A stretch of 5,512 nucleotides of DNA, taken from assembly GCA_031418035.1 (NCBI GenBank), contig JANOWU010000023.1, forward strand, positions 1-5,512, written 5' to 3'. Position 1 is the stretch's first letter. Each line of letters begins with the position of its first letter. The stretch is from JANOYY01 sp031418035. GTDB taxonomy: Bacteria > Actinomycetota > Acidimicrobiia > Acidimicrobiales > JANYDT01. Both the position numbers and the translations under genes were made by a program. Shown here in pieces: positions 1-5,019 of this stretch. Under the pieces are notes generated by a model. That model did no database searches and was not told where the DNA came from. It saw only the letters and a program-made list of their open reading frames with translations.

Positions 1-140
1 GGCGTAAACGCAGTCGCCGGATTATGATCATGAAGCGTCTTCGTAATAGCCGCAGTCAACGTCGTCTTCCCATGATCAATATGACCCATGGTACCGATAT
101 TCAAATGCGGCTTGTTCCGCTCGAACTTTGCCTTAGCCAT
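1..140 (-). CDS. tuf: Elongation factor Tu, N-terminal fragment (cut by window edge)
   Basis: EF-Tu is the GTPase that delivers aminoacyl-tRNA to the ribosomal A site in the cytoplasm. The minus-strand ATG at 140-138 opens 46 complete codons plus two bases before the left edge, so only the first tenth or so of a normally ~395-residue protein is present. The start MAKAKFERNKPHLNIGT and the P-loop GHIDHGKTT at residues 19-27 are diagnostic of EF-Tu. Met18 stands where Ile is more usual, a conservative change. An AAGGA Shine-Dalgarno sequence lies 9 bases upstream of the ATG. The gene follows tRNA-Met on the same strand with 51 bases between, and tRNA-Thr lies further upstream. This resembles the tRNA-tufB arrangement known from several bacterial phyla, where rpmG, secE and nusG often follow; those genes would be outside this window, so that part is inference. 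Identification is firm. Confidence 0.96.
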   Translation of the reverse strand, partial: MAKAKFERNKPHLNIGTMGHIDHGKTTLTAAITKTLHDHNPATAFT

Positions 141-149
141 TGTCGTTGG

Positions 150-154
150 TCCTT
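150..154 (-). promoter_or_regulatory. Ribosome binding site of tuf
   Basis: On the minus strand AAGGA (inside GAAGGACC) sits 9 bases before the EF-Tu ATG at 140. It confirms the start codon. The rest of the 51-base leader between tRNA-Met and tuf shows no clear promoter, so tuf may be read from a promoter upstream of the tRNAs. Confidence 0.75.
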
Positions 155-191
155 CGTGTTGTGCAGTCTGAGGGTGGATAGGTAGTGCAAG

Positions 192-265
192 TAGCGGCGG
201 TCGGACTCGAACCGACGACCACACGATTATGAGCCGTGTGCTCTGACCACCTGAGCTACGCCGCC
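192..265 (-). tRNA. tRNA-Met(CAT), elongator type
   Basis: The minus strand folds as a complete cloverleaf. The acceptor strand GGCGGCG (265-259) pairs with CGCCGCT (199-193), with a G1-U72 wobble at the end. The D arm has stems GCTC and GAGC, the anticodon stem is CACGG/TCGTG, and the T arm GTCGG-TTCGAGT-CCGAC is perfect. The loop CTCATAA carries anticodon CAT at 231-229. The loop and flanks match elongator tRNA-Met. The initiator is unlikely because its C1-A72 mismatch and three G-C pairs of the anticodon stem are missing. A CAT tRNA read as Ile after lysidine modification cannot be fully excluded. The discriminator is A192, followed by CTT, so the CCA end is not encoded and must be added enzymatically, unlike the neighbouring tRNA-Thr. 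It lies between tRNA-Thr and tuf on the same strand. Confidence 0.96.
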
Positions 266-408
266 AGGCGGGTTTTTCACTACGGCACGCGTCGGCGAAG
301 ACTCGTGCAGAAGCCCGAAGAGACTACACCAATCACGCGGGGTGTTTGGCCGCATTTTCGTTCGTCCGACGGGCGCGATTCCGCTTCGTCGACGACCGGG
401 CTTGGCCG

Positions 409-453
409 GGTGTCAGGCAGGATCGGGTCCGTGGTGTCGGGTCGGATCGGGTC
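409..453. repeat. Imperfect direct repeat (two ~21-bp units, period 24) between the tRNAs
   Basis: Units at 409-429 and 433-453 both begin GGTGTC and end GGATCGGGTC, differing only in the five bases between. They lie in the 248-base spacer separating tRNA-Thr from tRNA-Met. GGGTC at 449-453 can pair with GACCC at 469-473, but the stem is only 5 bp with a 15-base loop. The spacer has no convincing gene: the open frames across it show no recognisable product and run into the tRNAs. It could hold a tRNA-Met/tuf promoter or a processing region, but no clear -35/-10 pair was found. Confidence 0.6.
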
Positions 454-513
454 GCTCAGATCAGCTCGGACCCGCTCGGATCGGCCCTGTTCGGGGCTAG
501 CGAGGCGGCCGAG

Positions 514-589
514 TGGAGCCCTCTGTCGGAATCGAACCGACGACCTTTTCCTTACCATGGAAATGCTCTACCGACTGAGCTAAGAGGGC
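514..589 (-). tRNA. tRNA-Thr(GGT)
   Basis: The minus strand gives a complete cloverleaf of 76 bases including the CCA end. The acceptor GCCCTCT (589-583) pairs perfectly with AGAGGGC (524-518). The D arm has GCTC and GAGC, and the anticodon stem TTTCC/GGAAA closes the loop ATGGTAA. Anticodon GGT is at 556-554 and reads ACC and ACU threonine codons. The T arm GTCGG-TTCGATT-CCGAC is identical in its stem to that of the downstream tRNA-Met. The discriminator is U (A517 on the plus strand) and CCA is encoded at 516-514. It is divergent from the acetyltransferase gene, with 75 bases between. On the minus strand TAAAGT at 624-619 could be a -10 box, but no matching -35 was seen. Confidence 0.97.
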
Positions 590-664
590 GTTATCCGTTC
601 CAAGAAACGGCGGGACGTACTTTAGCAGTCGTCGGTCGGCCCGGGGACCTTTATCATCGGGGCC

Positions 665-1177
665 GTGTCGATTCGAACCCGCCGAGTGACCCTGTCCGAT
701 GCTGAAGCGCTCCGTGCGATCTACAACCTCGAGGTCACTGAGTCGACCGTCACGATGGATCTGGTTCCTCGGACGCTCGACGTGCAGATGGAATGGATCC
801 GAAACCACTCCGGCGTCTTCGGCGCGATCGTGGCGGTGGACGACGATCCGACCCGCCCTGGCACGGAACGAGTCCTCGGCTTCGCCTCGATCTCGCCGTG
901 GAAGACGAAGCCTGCGTACTCCACAAGCGTGGAGAACTCGGTGTACGTGCACCGAGATCATCAAAATCGAGGCCTGGGGCGCATCCTCCTCGACGAGATA
1001 TTGCATCTGGCCGGTGATTCGGGCTTCCACGCGTGCTTTGCCCGGATTATGGCTGGTCACGAGGCCTCGATTCGGTTGCACGCCTCGCGAGGGTTCGAGC
1101 TCGTGGGGGTAGAGCGCGAGGTCGCCCGCAAGTTCGGCCGGTGGATCGACCTCACCGTCATGCAGCGTCTTCTGTAA
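665..1177 (+). CDS. GNAT-family N-acetyltransferase, phosphinothricin acetyltransferase (Pat/YncA) type
   Basis: A 170-residue acetyltransferase likely to move an acetyl group from acetyl-CoA to the amino group of a small substrate. Pat relatives act on phosphinothricin or methionine sulfone/sulfoximine; the substrate here is not shown. The N-terminal IRTRRVTLSDAEALRAIYN fits the family start, followed by TVTMDLVPRTLD (28-39) and a core strand GFASISPWKTKPAYSTSVENSVYV (about 72-95). Motif A, the CoA pyrophosphate loop, is HQNRGLGR (99-106). The C-terminal REVARKFGRWIDLTVMQ (151-167) is the Pat-type signature ending. Length matches the family. The start is GTG at 665; MSIRTRR places the first beta strand correctly. 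The Shine-Dalgarno sequence is weak (GGGG-type), so the gene may be poorly translated or close to leaderless. It is divergent from tRNA-Thr and is followed by a long structured gap, so it is probably monocistronic. Family assignment is strong; the exact substrate is unknown. Confidence 0.9.
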   Translation: MSIRTRRVTLSDAEALRAIYNLEVTESTVTMDLVPRTLDVQMEWIRNHSGVFGAIVAVDDDPTRPGTERVLGFASISPWKTKPAYSTSVENSVYVHRDHQNRGLGRILLDEILHLAGDSGFHACFARIMAGHEASIRLHASRGFELVGVEREVARKFGRWIDLTVMQRLL

Positions 1178-1185
1178 GGACCCGC

Positions 1186-1225
1186 CGAACGCGTCGAACA
1201 TAAGAACCCCGTCGAACGCGTCGAA
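1186..1225. repeat. 13-bp direct repeat CGAACGCGTCGAA
   Basis: Exact copies of CGAACGCGTCGAA lie at 1186-1198 and 1213-1225, 27 bases apart, starting 9 bases after the acetyltransferase stop codon. Each contains the palindrome ACGCGT flanked by CGA and CGAA. They could be a pair of protein-binding sites or simple duplication debris. Confidence 0.7.
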
Positions 1226-1273
1226 GGCGTCGCCCAACCCAGCGGCCCAACCTCTACCCCCGATTCCCCCATT

Positions 1274-1355
1274 CACTCGACGGCGAGTTGCAGGGTCGAC
1301 GGCAAGTTCGCTCCACCAACACCTTGCCGTTCACCCTGCACCTCGCCGCTGAGTG
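1274..1355. repeat. Long imperfect inverted repeat (33-bp arms, 16-base loop)
   Basis: The left arm 1274-1306 pairs with the right arm 1323-1355 around a loop at 1307-1322. By hand count, 28 of 33 positions are Watson-Crick, two are G-T and three are mismatches. Perfect blocks include CACTC/GAGTG, CGGCGAG/CTCGCCG, TGCAGGGT/ACCCTGCA and ACGGCAAG/CTTGCCGT. Each arm is itself a 19-base tandem duplication: TCGACGGCRAGTT occurs at 1277 and 1296, and ACCTYGCCGYTSA at 1321 and 1340. No clean T-run follows on either strand, so it is not a textbook intrinsic terminator, though it would still form a strong RNA structure. It could be a REP/REPIN-like element, a structured RNA or a terminator-like barrier. 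Confidence 0.85.
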
Positions 1356-1438
1356 GGTTTGGGGGTCTGTGCGTGGGGGTGTGTGCGTTGGGGTGTGCGA
1401 GGTGTGGGTGTGAGTGAGGTGTGGGTGTGAGTGAGGTG
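1355..1438. repeat. G/T-rich tract with 17-bp tandem repeat and G-quadruplex potential
   Basis: Over about 84 bases the plus strand is nearly all G and T, with only four C. G-runs at 1355-1357, 1361-1365, 1375-1379 and 1390-1393 are separated by loops of 3, 9 and 10 bases, enough for a long-loop quadruplex. At the 3' part, GAGGTGTGGGTGTGAGT is repeated exactly at 1399-1415 and 1416-1432, with a third partial copy GAGGTG at 1433-1438. The tract directly abuts the right arm of the hairpin. It is non-coding, and frames through it give low-complexity peptides. Confidence 0.85.
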
Positions 1439-1473
1439 CCCATCGCATTTGGGCAGATCGCCCCATAAGGTGA

Positions 1474-1584
1474 ATCGCCCATCATGCCGATGCATCTTCC
1501 ATCGGTTCATCTCCAGGTTTCACGCGTGCGTTCACACCTTCAGCTCGCAACGACGAGCGCGGTGCCGTCGCGGTCGAATTCGGG
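1474..1584 (+). other. In-frame upstream coding extension of the first TadE-like gene, lacking a canonical start
   Basis: Reading frame 1 is open from just after TGA at 1471-1473 through to the TadE-like gene. Its last part encodes ARNDERGAVAVEF (1543-1581), the conserved TadE motif in which a prepilin-type cleavage after Gly leaves Glu at +5 and Phe at +6. The stretch is therefore almost certainly translated. However, no ATG, GTG or TTG occurs in this frame before TTG at 1585. Candidate starts exist only in other frames: ATG at 1484 (preceded by AGGTGA at 1468-1473) and GTG at 1470. Options are a base error or natural indel in about 1484-1558, a non-canonical ATC start such as 1501, or programmed shifting. 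GC content at third positions is high only from about 1546 onward in frame 1, which favours a frame change upstream of that point. Confidence 0.7.
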
Positions 1585-2250
1585 TTGATGTTCATGATCA
1601 TCGCGATGTTGCTGAGCGGGGTCGCCGACTTCTCGTCGAATTATCAGACGAAACGCGATATTTCCGACGCCGTCCGAGCGGGCGCTCGAGCGGGCGCACA
1701 GGCGTGCATCGCCGACTTGACCTGCACGGACGGGAATCCGAACGACGCTGACCATCGTGTGCAGGAAGCCATTCAAGAGTTTCTCGGTGAACGAGCTCGC
1801 TACGTCACGAAGCTGATCATCTACCGCTCCACGGCGGGAAGCGACGTGGTGCCGACGGAGTGTCAGACCACGAACGTGGGCTTTTCGGGGAGGTGCAACG
1901 TAACGCCGTCGCCGTTCGCCGCCGACGGCTCAGCAAATCCGTTGAACGTAGGCGCGTGGAGGTCACAGGATCGATCCCGTGACGAGGCGTCGGCCGATTA
2001 CCTCGGCGTCCAAATCATCTTCGACCATCGTGCCCCAATCGGTCTGCTTGGCGCCCAACGTTCGCTGGCGGCCCGAGCCACGTTCCGGTTAGAACCACCG
2101 ATTCTTTCCTCACAGGAGCTTGATCCGCTCCCGACGCTGAATCCGCTTACGCCGCCCGATACGTCGTGGTGGGAGGATTGCACCGGGGGCTGTGGAGGAG
2201 GCGGCGGCGAGACAGGTTCGCCAACCGTGAGTGGAAACGGGGCGGCATGA
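1585..2250 (+). CDS. TadE-like pilus-assembly pseudopilin, first copy (5' end uncertain)
   Basis: The first canonical start in this frame is TTG 1585 or ATG 1588, giving about 221 residues, but the conserved RGAVAVEF motif lies just upstream (see the extension feature). The true protein is therefore longer, around 240-260 residues. The hydrophobic segment runs from that motif through GLMFMIIAMLLSGVADF. It is followed by an amphipathic stretch rich in Ala and Arg (about 20-40) and a mixed extracytoplasmic region with Cys at 41, 47, 93 and 104. TadE/TadF-type pseudopilins are membrane proteins of Flp/Tad secretion systems. The C-terminus is unusual: a Pro-rich linker (about 180-192), then WWEDCTGGCGGGGG and a Ser/Gly end. 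The stop overlaps the next ATG by 4 bp (ATGA), so the two are translationally coupled. No Shine-Dalgarno sequence precedes 1585 or 1588, again pointing to an upstream start. Family assignment rests on the N-terminal motif, overall shape and neighbours. Confidence 0.78.
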   Translation: MMFMIIAMLLSGVADFSSNYQTKRDISDAVRAGARAGAQACIADLTCTDGNPNDADHRVQEAIQEFLGERARYVTKLIIYRSTAGSDVVPTECQTTNVGFSGRCNVTPSPFAADGSANPLNVGAWRSQDRSRDEASADYLGVQIIFDHRAPIGLLGAQRSLAARATFRLEPPILSSQELDPLPTLNPLTPPDTSWWEDCTGGCGGGGGETGSPTVSGNGAA

Positions 2251-2879
2251 AGATCCGTTCGCGTACCTTCACGAATCGCCTGAGCGCATGTCGCAGGCAC
2301 CGGCGCTTCGAGGCCGGCGCTGTTCTCGTCGAAGGCGCCATCGTCCTTCCGTTGTTTCTTGCCCTAATCGTCGGGGTCATGGAGGTCGGTCTGCTCATGC
2401 AGCATCGTTCCGAAGTTCGCCAGAGTGTTTCCGCCGCCGCCCGAAAGGCAAGTCTCTCCGCGAACGACGCCAACGCGGACTTCCGCGCGCTCGAAGAGCT
2501 TCGTCGGACACTCGGCGCACGATTGCCCGAAGTTCGATACGCGATCGTGTTCAAGGCGACGAGTGGGGCATCGCGAGCAACGAGCGACTGCGTGGGGGCT
2601 GCGGAAAGGGGCGAGACCGGGGTACCCGACGTCTGCAATGTGTATTCGAACGCTGTCATCTCGGCGCCCAATCCGAACCTGTTCGGTTATACGACCGCAG
2701 ACCCGACACGAACGGCTGATGAGAACTGGCCGGCGCGCAACCGAAGCGCGAGCTACACGGGCGGCCGTGATCTCATCGGGGTCCAAGTTCGGACAACATA
2801 TCGAAGCACGACAGGTGTTTTTCCGTCTTCCACGGACACGTTCGTTTCGGTGATCCGATTGGAGGCACGCGGTGTGTAG
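2247..2879 (+). CDS. TadE-like pilus-assembly pseudopilin, second copy
   Basis: A 210-residue protein beginning MKIRSRTF, with a basic cytoplasmic N-terminus (residues 1-20, RRHRR) and then FEAG-AVLVEG at 21-30. Cleavage after Gly24 by a prepilin peptidase would put Glu at +5, as in TadE/TadF pseudopilins. The membrane segment is about 25-50 (AIVLPLFLALIVGVMEVGLL). An amphipathic helix SEVRQSVSAAARKASL (55-70) follows, a typical TadE feature, and then a folded extracytoplasmic region with Cys115 and Cys130 that could form a disulfide. I chose ATG 2247, not an earlier GTG in the same frame, because it overlaps the previous stop in an ATGA junction and gives the standard N-terminus; the earlier extension is Arg-rich shadow sequence. 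It is followed by the TadG-like gene with an 8-bp overlap. Its role would be membrane-anchored assembly of a Tad-type structure, inferred from the family. Confidence 0.82.
   Translation: MKIRSRTFTNRLSACRRHRRFEAGAVLVEGAIVLPLFLALIVGVMEVGLLMQHRSEVRQSVSAAARKASLSANDANADFRALEELRRTLGARLPEVRYAIVFKATSGASRATSDCVGAAERGETGVPDVCNVYSNAVISAPNPNLFGYTTADPTRTADENWPARNRSASYTGGRDLIGVQVRTTYRSTTGVFPSSTDTFVSVIRLEARGV
2861..2865 (+). promoter_or_regulatory. Ribosome binding site of the TadG-like gene
   Basis: GGAGG lies inside the 3' end of the second TadE-like gene, 6 bases before GTG at 2872. It is the best Shine-Dalgarno sequence in the operon and fixes the GTG start of the TadG-like gene in spite of the 8-bp overlap. 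Confidence 0.85.
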
Positions 2880-4935
2880 AACGCCGAACAACGCTTCTCG
2901 TCGTGTTCCCTCGAGTGCGATTGTGGTTGGGAAGGAGGAAGGGGGATACGTGGTCGTGGCGAGTGCGATCCTGCTCACGATCTTGCTGCTCTTCGTCGGG
3001 ATCGGCATCGACGCATCCACCGTTCGCGATCGCAATGCGAACGTACAACGTGTTGCCGATGCGGCGGCACTGGCTGCGGCAACCGGGCTCCCCGATCTGA
3101 CTGTTGCCCAGCAACGCGCTGATGACGCGCTCCTCCGCAACAACGCGCTCGGCGCGATGACCGCCACGGTGAGCCTGGTGACGTCGAAACCAGGCCGGAT
3201 TCGCGTCGATATTCGAGCCCGTCAGCAGCGTTCGATCGGTGAGGTCATGGGCGTCGACGCCGGCGCTGTAGTTCGCACCTCATTTGCAGAACGATCAGTG
3301 GGCATACCAATGGGAACTCCGTTCAATTCGATCGGCACGGGCGCCCTCCCTGGGACTGTCCCCGGGGACTCGACCGCCATCCAGGGGTACCTCTTAGCGG
3401 TGAACGGGCCGTGTACCGCGAAGGAGGACGGTGACCGGTTCATGTCACTGTTCGACGGAACACGCGGCTCCAGCCTGGCCACGGTGACGCAGAATTCCAA
3501 CGCGTATCACTGCACCGAGGATCAGCGCGTCAGCCCGTCGGAAACCGGTCGGCTTTGGACCGGGGGCACCGACGTCTACTACACGATGACACCTGCTTCG
3601 CAGTGGCAGAGAAGCTCCGAGTATCGAGACGGAGGCTACAGCTACATCGTGGACGTGCCCTGCGATACGGGACCGGTCGGATGCACAGCCGGTCAACCGA
3701 TTACCGATCCCGTGATCATCGATGTGTGGGACCCGTGGTTTCGCGCCTGGTTGGGCGAACCGCCCTGCGCCACCGCGCAGCGAACGGTGAGCGCAGCCAT
3801 GACCTGTGTCGTCGACAAGGTACCCATGGCGAACCCGGACATGAACTGGGTCCGGGCCGGTCTGGCGGTGAACTACTTCAAGACGAAGTTCGCCATCTAC
3901 GAACCCTTGGGCACGTCGTTCAACACCACTCCCCTGTGGTCGGAGGAGTTTGGGAGCAACAACACGAAGTGGATCTACGACACGCCGTCCAACCCCGACG
4001 CGCGTTTCGTGTGCGACGGCGATGCGTCGGCAAACGCACTGTGGACGAGCCGTCGTGGTGGTTCGGCCATGACCACCGATCCCGCGACTGGGAAAGCAAC
4101 GTGTAAGGACTGGTTCGGCCTGGGCACCGCCCTCACGACGTCGGGCAGATATCGGGTGCAGGTCGCCGCCGACAAGGTCGACATCCCTGTGGGTTTCAGT
4201 CCCACTACCGGACTCGAGTGGGTCGGGCCGGCGTCGTATGGCGTCAATGCCTACGCCTTGCGGGCGCGCCGCCAGAGCCAGAACGCGAATTCGTGGACGC
4301 CCTGCAGCAAGGAAACCTCCAACACCTGCCCAACCATCACCGGCGAGGGTGCTTTGAGTGTCTACGTGACCACGCCGGGCGCAGCCTCGCTCTTTCTTTC
4401 GAAGATGGCGCCTGCTCCCGACTATCGAGGACGCGCCATTCAGGTTCAGCTCTGGGACCCGGGCGAGGGTGCTGAGGCGATCAAGATCATGATGCCGGTG
4501 CATACCTCCGTCGATGCCTCGGGGTACGTCTCGATTCCGTTCAAGTGGAGCACGGCCGATCCGGGGTTGGTCGGCTACTCGTCGGGCGCGGCGATTCAAG
4601 ACCGTGCCGTCGGCTGGGATGTGTCCGGCGCGCGCAACCCCGTCGACGCCTCTGCCAGCGCCGGAATCGATGTTTCCGGGTCGTACGACTCGTCGGCGCC
4701 GTGGGCGCATGTGGAACGCTACAGCCAGGCTAAATACAATGGCCGCTTACTAAATATCGACATTGTCATTCCGAACACGTACGGGAAGGATTCTTCCGGC
4801 GTCGACGTTGCGCCCAGTGGGTTCGGCGGCGGATGGTGGAAGATCCGGTACGAATCCGGGACGAATGTCGAGGATCGCACGACGTGGGTCGTCCAGTCCT
4901 CGGGCGGACCGGTTCACCTGGTGAACGGCGACTGA
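2872..4935 (+). CDS. TadG-like pilus-assembly/envelope protein with large extracytoplasmic region
   Basis: A 687-residue protein. After a short cytoplasmic start comes one membrane segment at about 26-47 (VVVASAILLTILLLFVGIGID), then the TadG hallmark: a helix with QRVADAAALAAATGLP (59-74), as in the Flp pilus TadE/G-like N-terminal domain. Unlike the two preceding proteins it has no Glu at +5 after the Gly-Gly (24-25), so it is probably not processed by a prepilin peptidase. This agrees with TadG being a membrane anchor and not a pseudopilin. The rest is a long extracytoplasmic region, Gly/Ser/Thr/Trp-rich and probably mostly beta structure, with ten Cys at 181, 214, 264, 271, 299, 312, 381, 411, 478 and 486, an even number suited to disulfides. 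The C-terminus (WWKIRY, DRTTWVV, PVHLV) looks like a defined terminal domain. No von Willebrand A MIDAS motif was seen. GTG 2872 has GGAGG 6 bases upstream. Adhesion or cell-surface anchoring is inference. Confidence 0.82.
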   Translation: MCRTPNNASRRVPSSAIVVGKEEGGYVVVASAILLTILLLFVGIGIDASTVRDRNANVQRVADAAALAAATGLPDLTVAQQRADDALLRNNALGAMTATVSLVTSKPGRIRVDIRARQQRSIGEVMGVDAGAVVRTSFAERSVGIPMGTPFNSIGTGALPGTVPGDSTAIQGYLLAVNGPCTAKEDGDRFMSLFDGTRGSSLATVTQNSNAYHCTEDQRVSPSETGRLWTGGTDVYYTMTPASQWQRSSEYRDGGYSYIVDVPCDTGPVGCTAGQPITDPVIIDVWDPWFRAWLGEPPCATAQRTVSAAMTCVVDKVPMANPDMNWVRAGLAVNYFKTKFAIYEPLGTSFNTTPLWSEEFGSNNTKWIYDTPSNPDARFVCDGDASANALWTSRRGGSAMTTDPATGKATCKDWFGLGTALTTSGRYRVQVAADKVDIPVGFSPTTGLEWVGPASYGVNAYALRARRQSQNANSWTPCSKETSNTCPTITGEGALSVYVTTPGAASLFLSKMAPAPDYRGRAIQVQLWDPGEGAEAIKIMMPVHTSVDASGYVSIPFKWSTADPGLVGYSSGAAIQDRAVGWDVSGARNPVDASASAGIDVSGSYDSSAPWAHVERYSQAKYNGRLLNIDIVIPNTYGKDSSGVDVAPSGFGGGWWKIRYESGTNVEDRTTWVVQSSGGPVHLVNGD

Positions 4936-5019
4936 CGGTTCTCGGCATAAGCCGTTCCCAACACATCGAAGCGGTCGTCCTGAAACGGTTGTCATAGGTC
5001 TCTGTCACACTCGTGAGGA
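4936..5019. other. Gap between the TadG-like gene and the RecQ gene
   Basis: This 84-base stretch holds no gene. A small CGGC-ATAA-GCCG hairpin at 4943-4954 follows the TadG stop by 7 bases, but its 4-bp stem and lack of a T-run make it a poor terminator. TTGTCA at 4989-4994 resembles a -35 box, yet no -10 element stands 16-18 bases downstream. A promoter for the helicase is likely here but not identifiable by eye. Confidence 0.5.

Larger units (their letters stand above)
1178..1473. other. Structured intergenic region before the tad-like genes
   Basis: About 300 bases with no supportable gene on either strand. It divides into a C-rich part with a 13-bp direct repeat (1186-1225), a large imperfect hairpin (1274-1355) and a G/T-rich tract (1355-1438). 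The last part, 1439-1473, leads to the first TadE-like gene. Open frames on the minus strand here read as Thr-His-Pro or Pro-Thr repeats and are products of the low-complexity tract. The region probably ends acetyltransferase transcription and contains the promoter for the downstream operon, but I could not identify a -35/-10 pair. Confidence 0.7.

Noticed and set aside
497..1276. 259-codon open frame on the minus strand
   Set aside because: It covers the tRNA-Thr gene and the antisense of the acetyltransferase, and its composition is shadow-like.
1274..1365. Hairpin as a standard rho-independent terminator
   Set aside because: Both flanks lack a T-run; the downstream bases are GGTTTGGGGG, and the arms are far longer than normal.
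1178..1473. CRISPR array
   Set aside because: The repeats are short, only two or three copies, directly adjacent or unevenly spaced, and without unique spacers or cas genes.
1254..1485. Minus-strand open frames with Thr-His-Pro repeats
   Set aside because: They are translations of the GT-rich tract and hairpin, with no ribosome binding site and low complexity throughout.
1431..1751. Plus-strand 106-codon open frame from GTG 1431
   Set aside because: It overlaps the TadE-like gene in another frame and turns Arg-rich. Its first part may, however, be the displaced N-terminus of that gene if a frameshift exists.
2364..3167. 267-codon open frame on the minus strand
   Set aside because: Antisense to the second TadE-like gene and the start of the TadG-like gene, both of which have clear family features.
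3445..4710. 421-codon open frame on the minus strand
   Set aside because: It lies wholly opposite the TadG-like gene, is Arg/Gly/His-rich and shows no domain. It is a typical antisense shadow of high-GC coding DNA.
4943..4954. Terminator after the TadG-like gene
   Set aside because: The stem is only 4 bp with no T-run following.
4989..5013. Promoter for the RecQ gene based on TTGTCA
   Set aside because: No acceptable -10 box at the required spacing.
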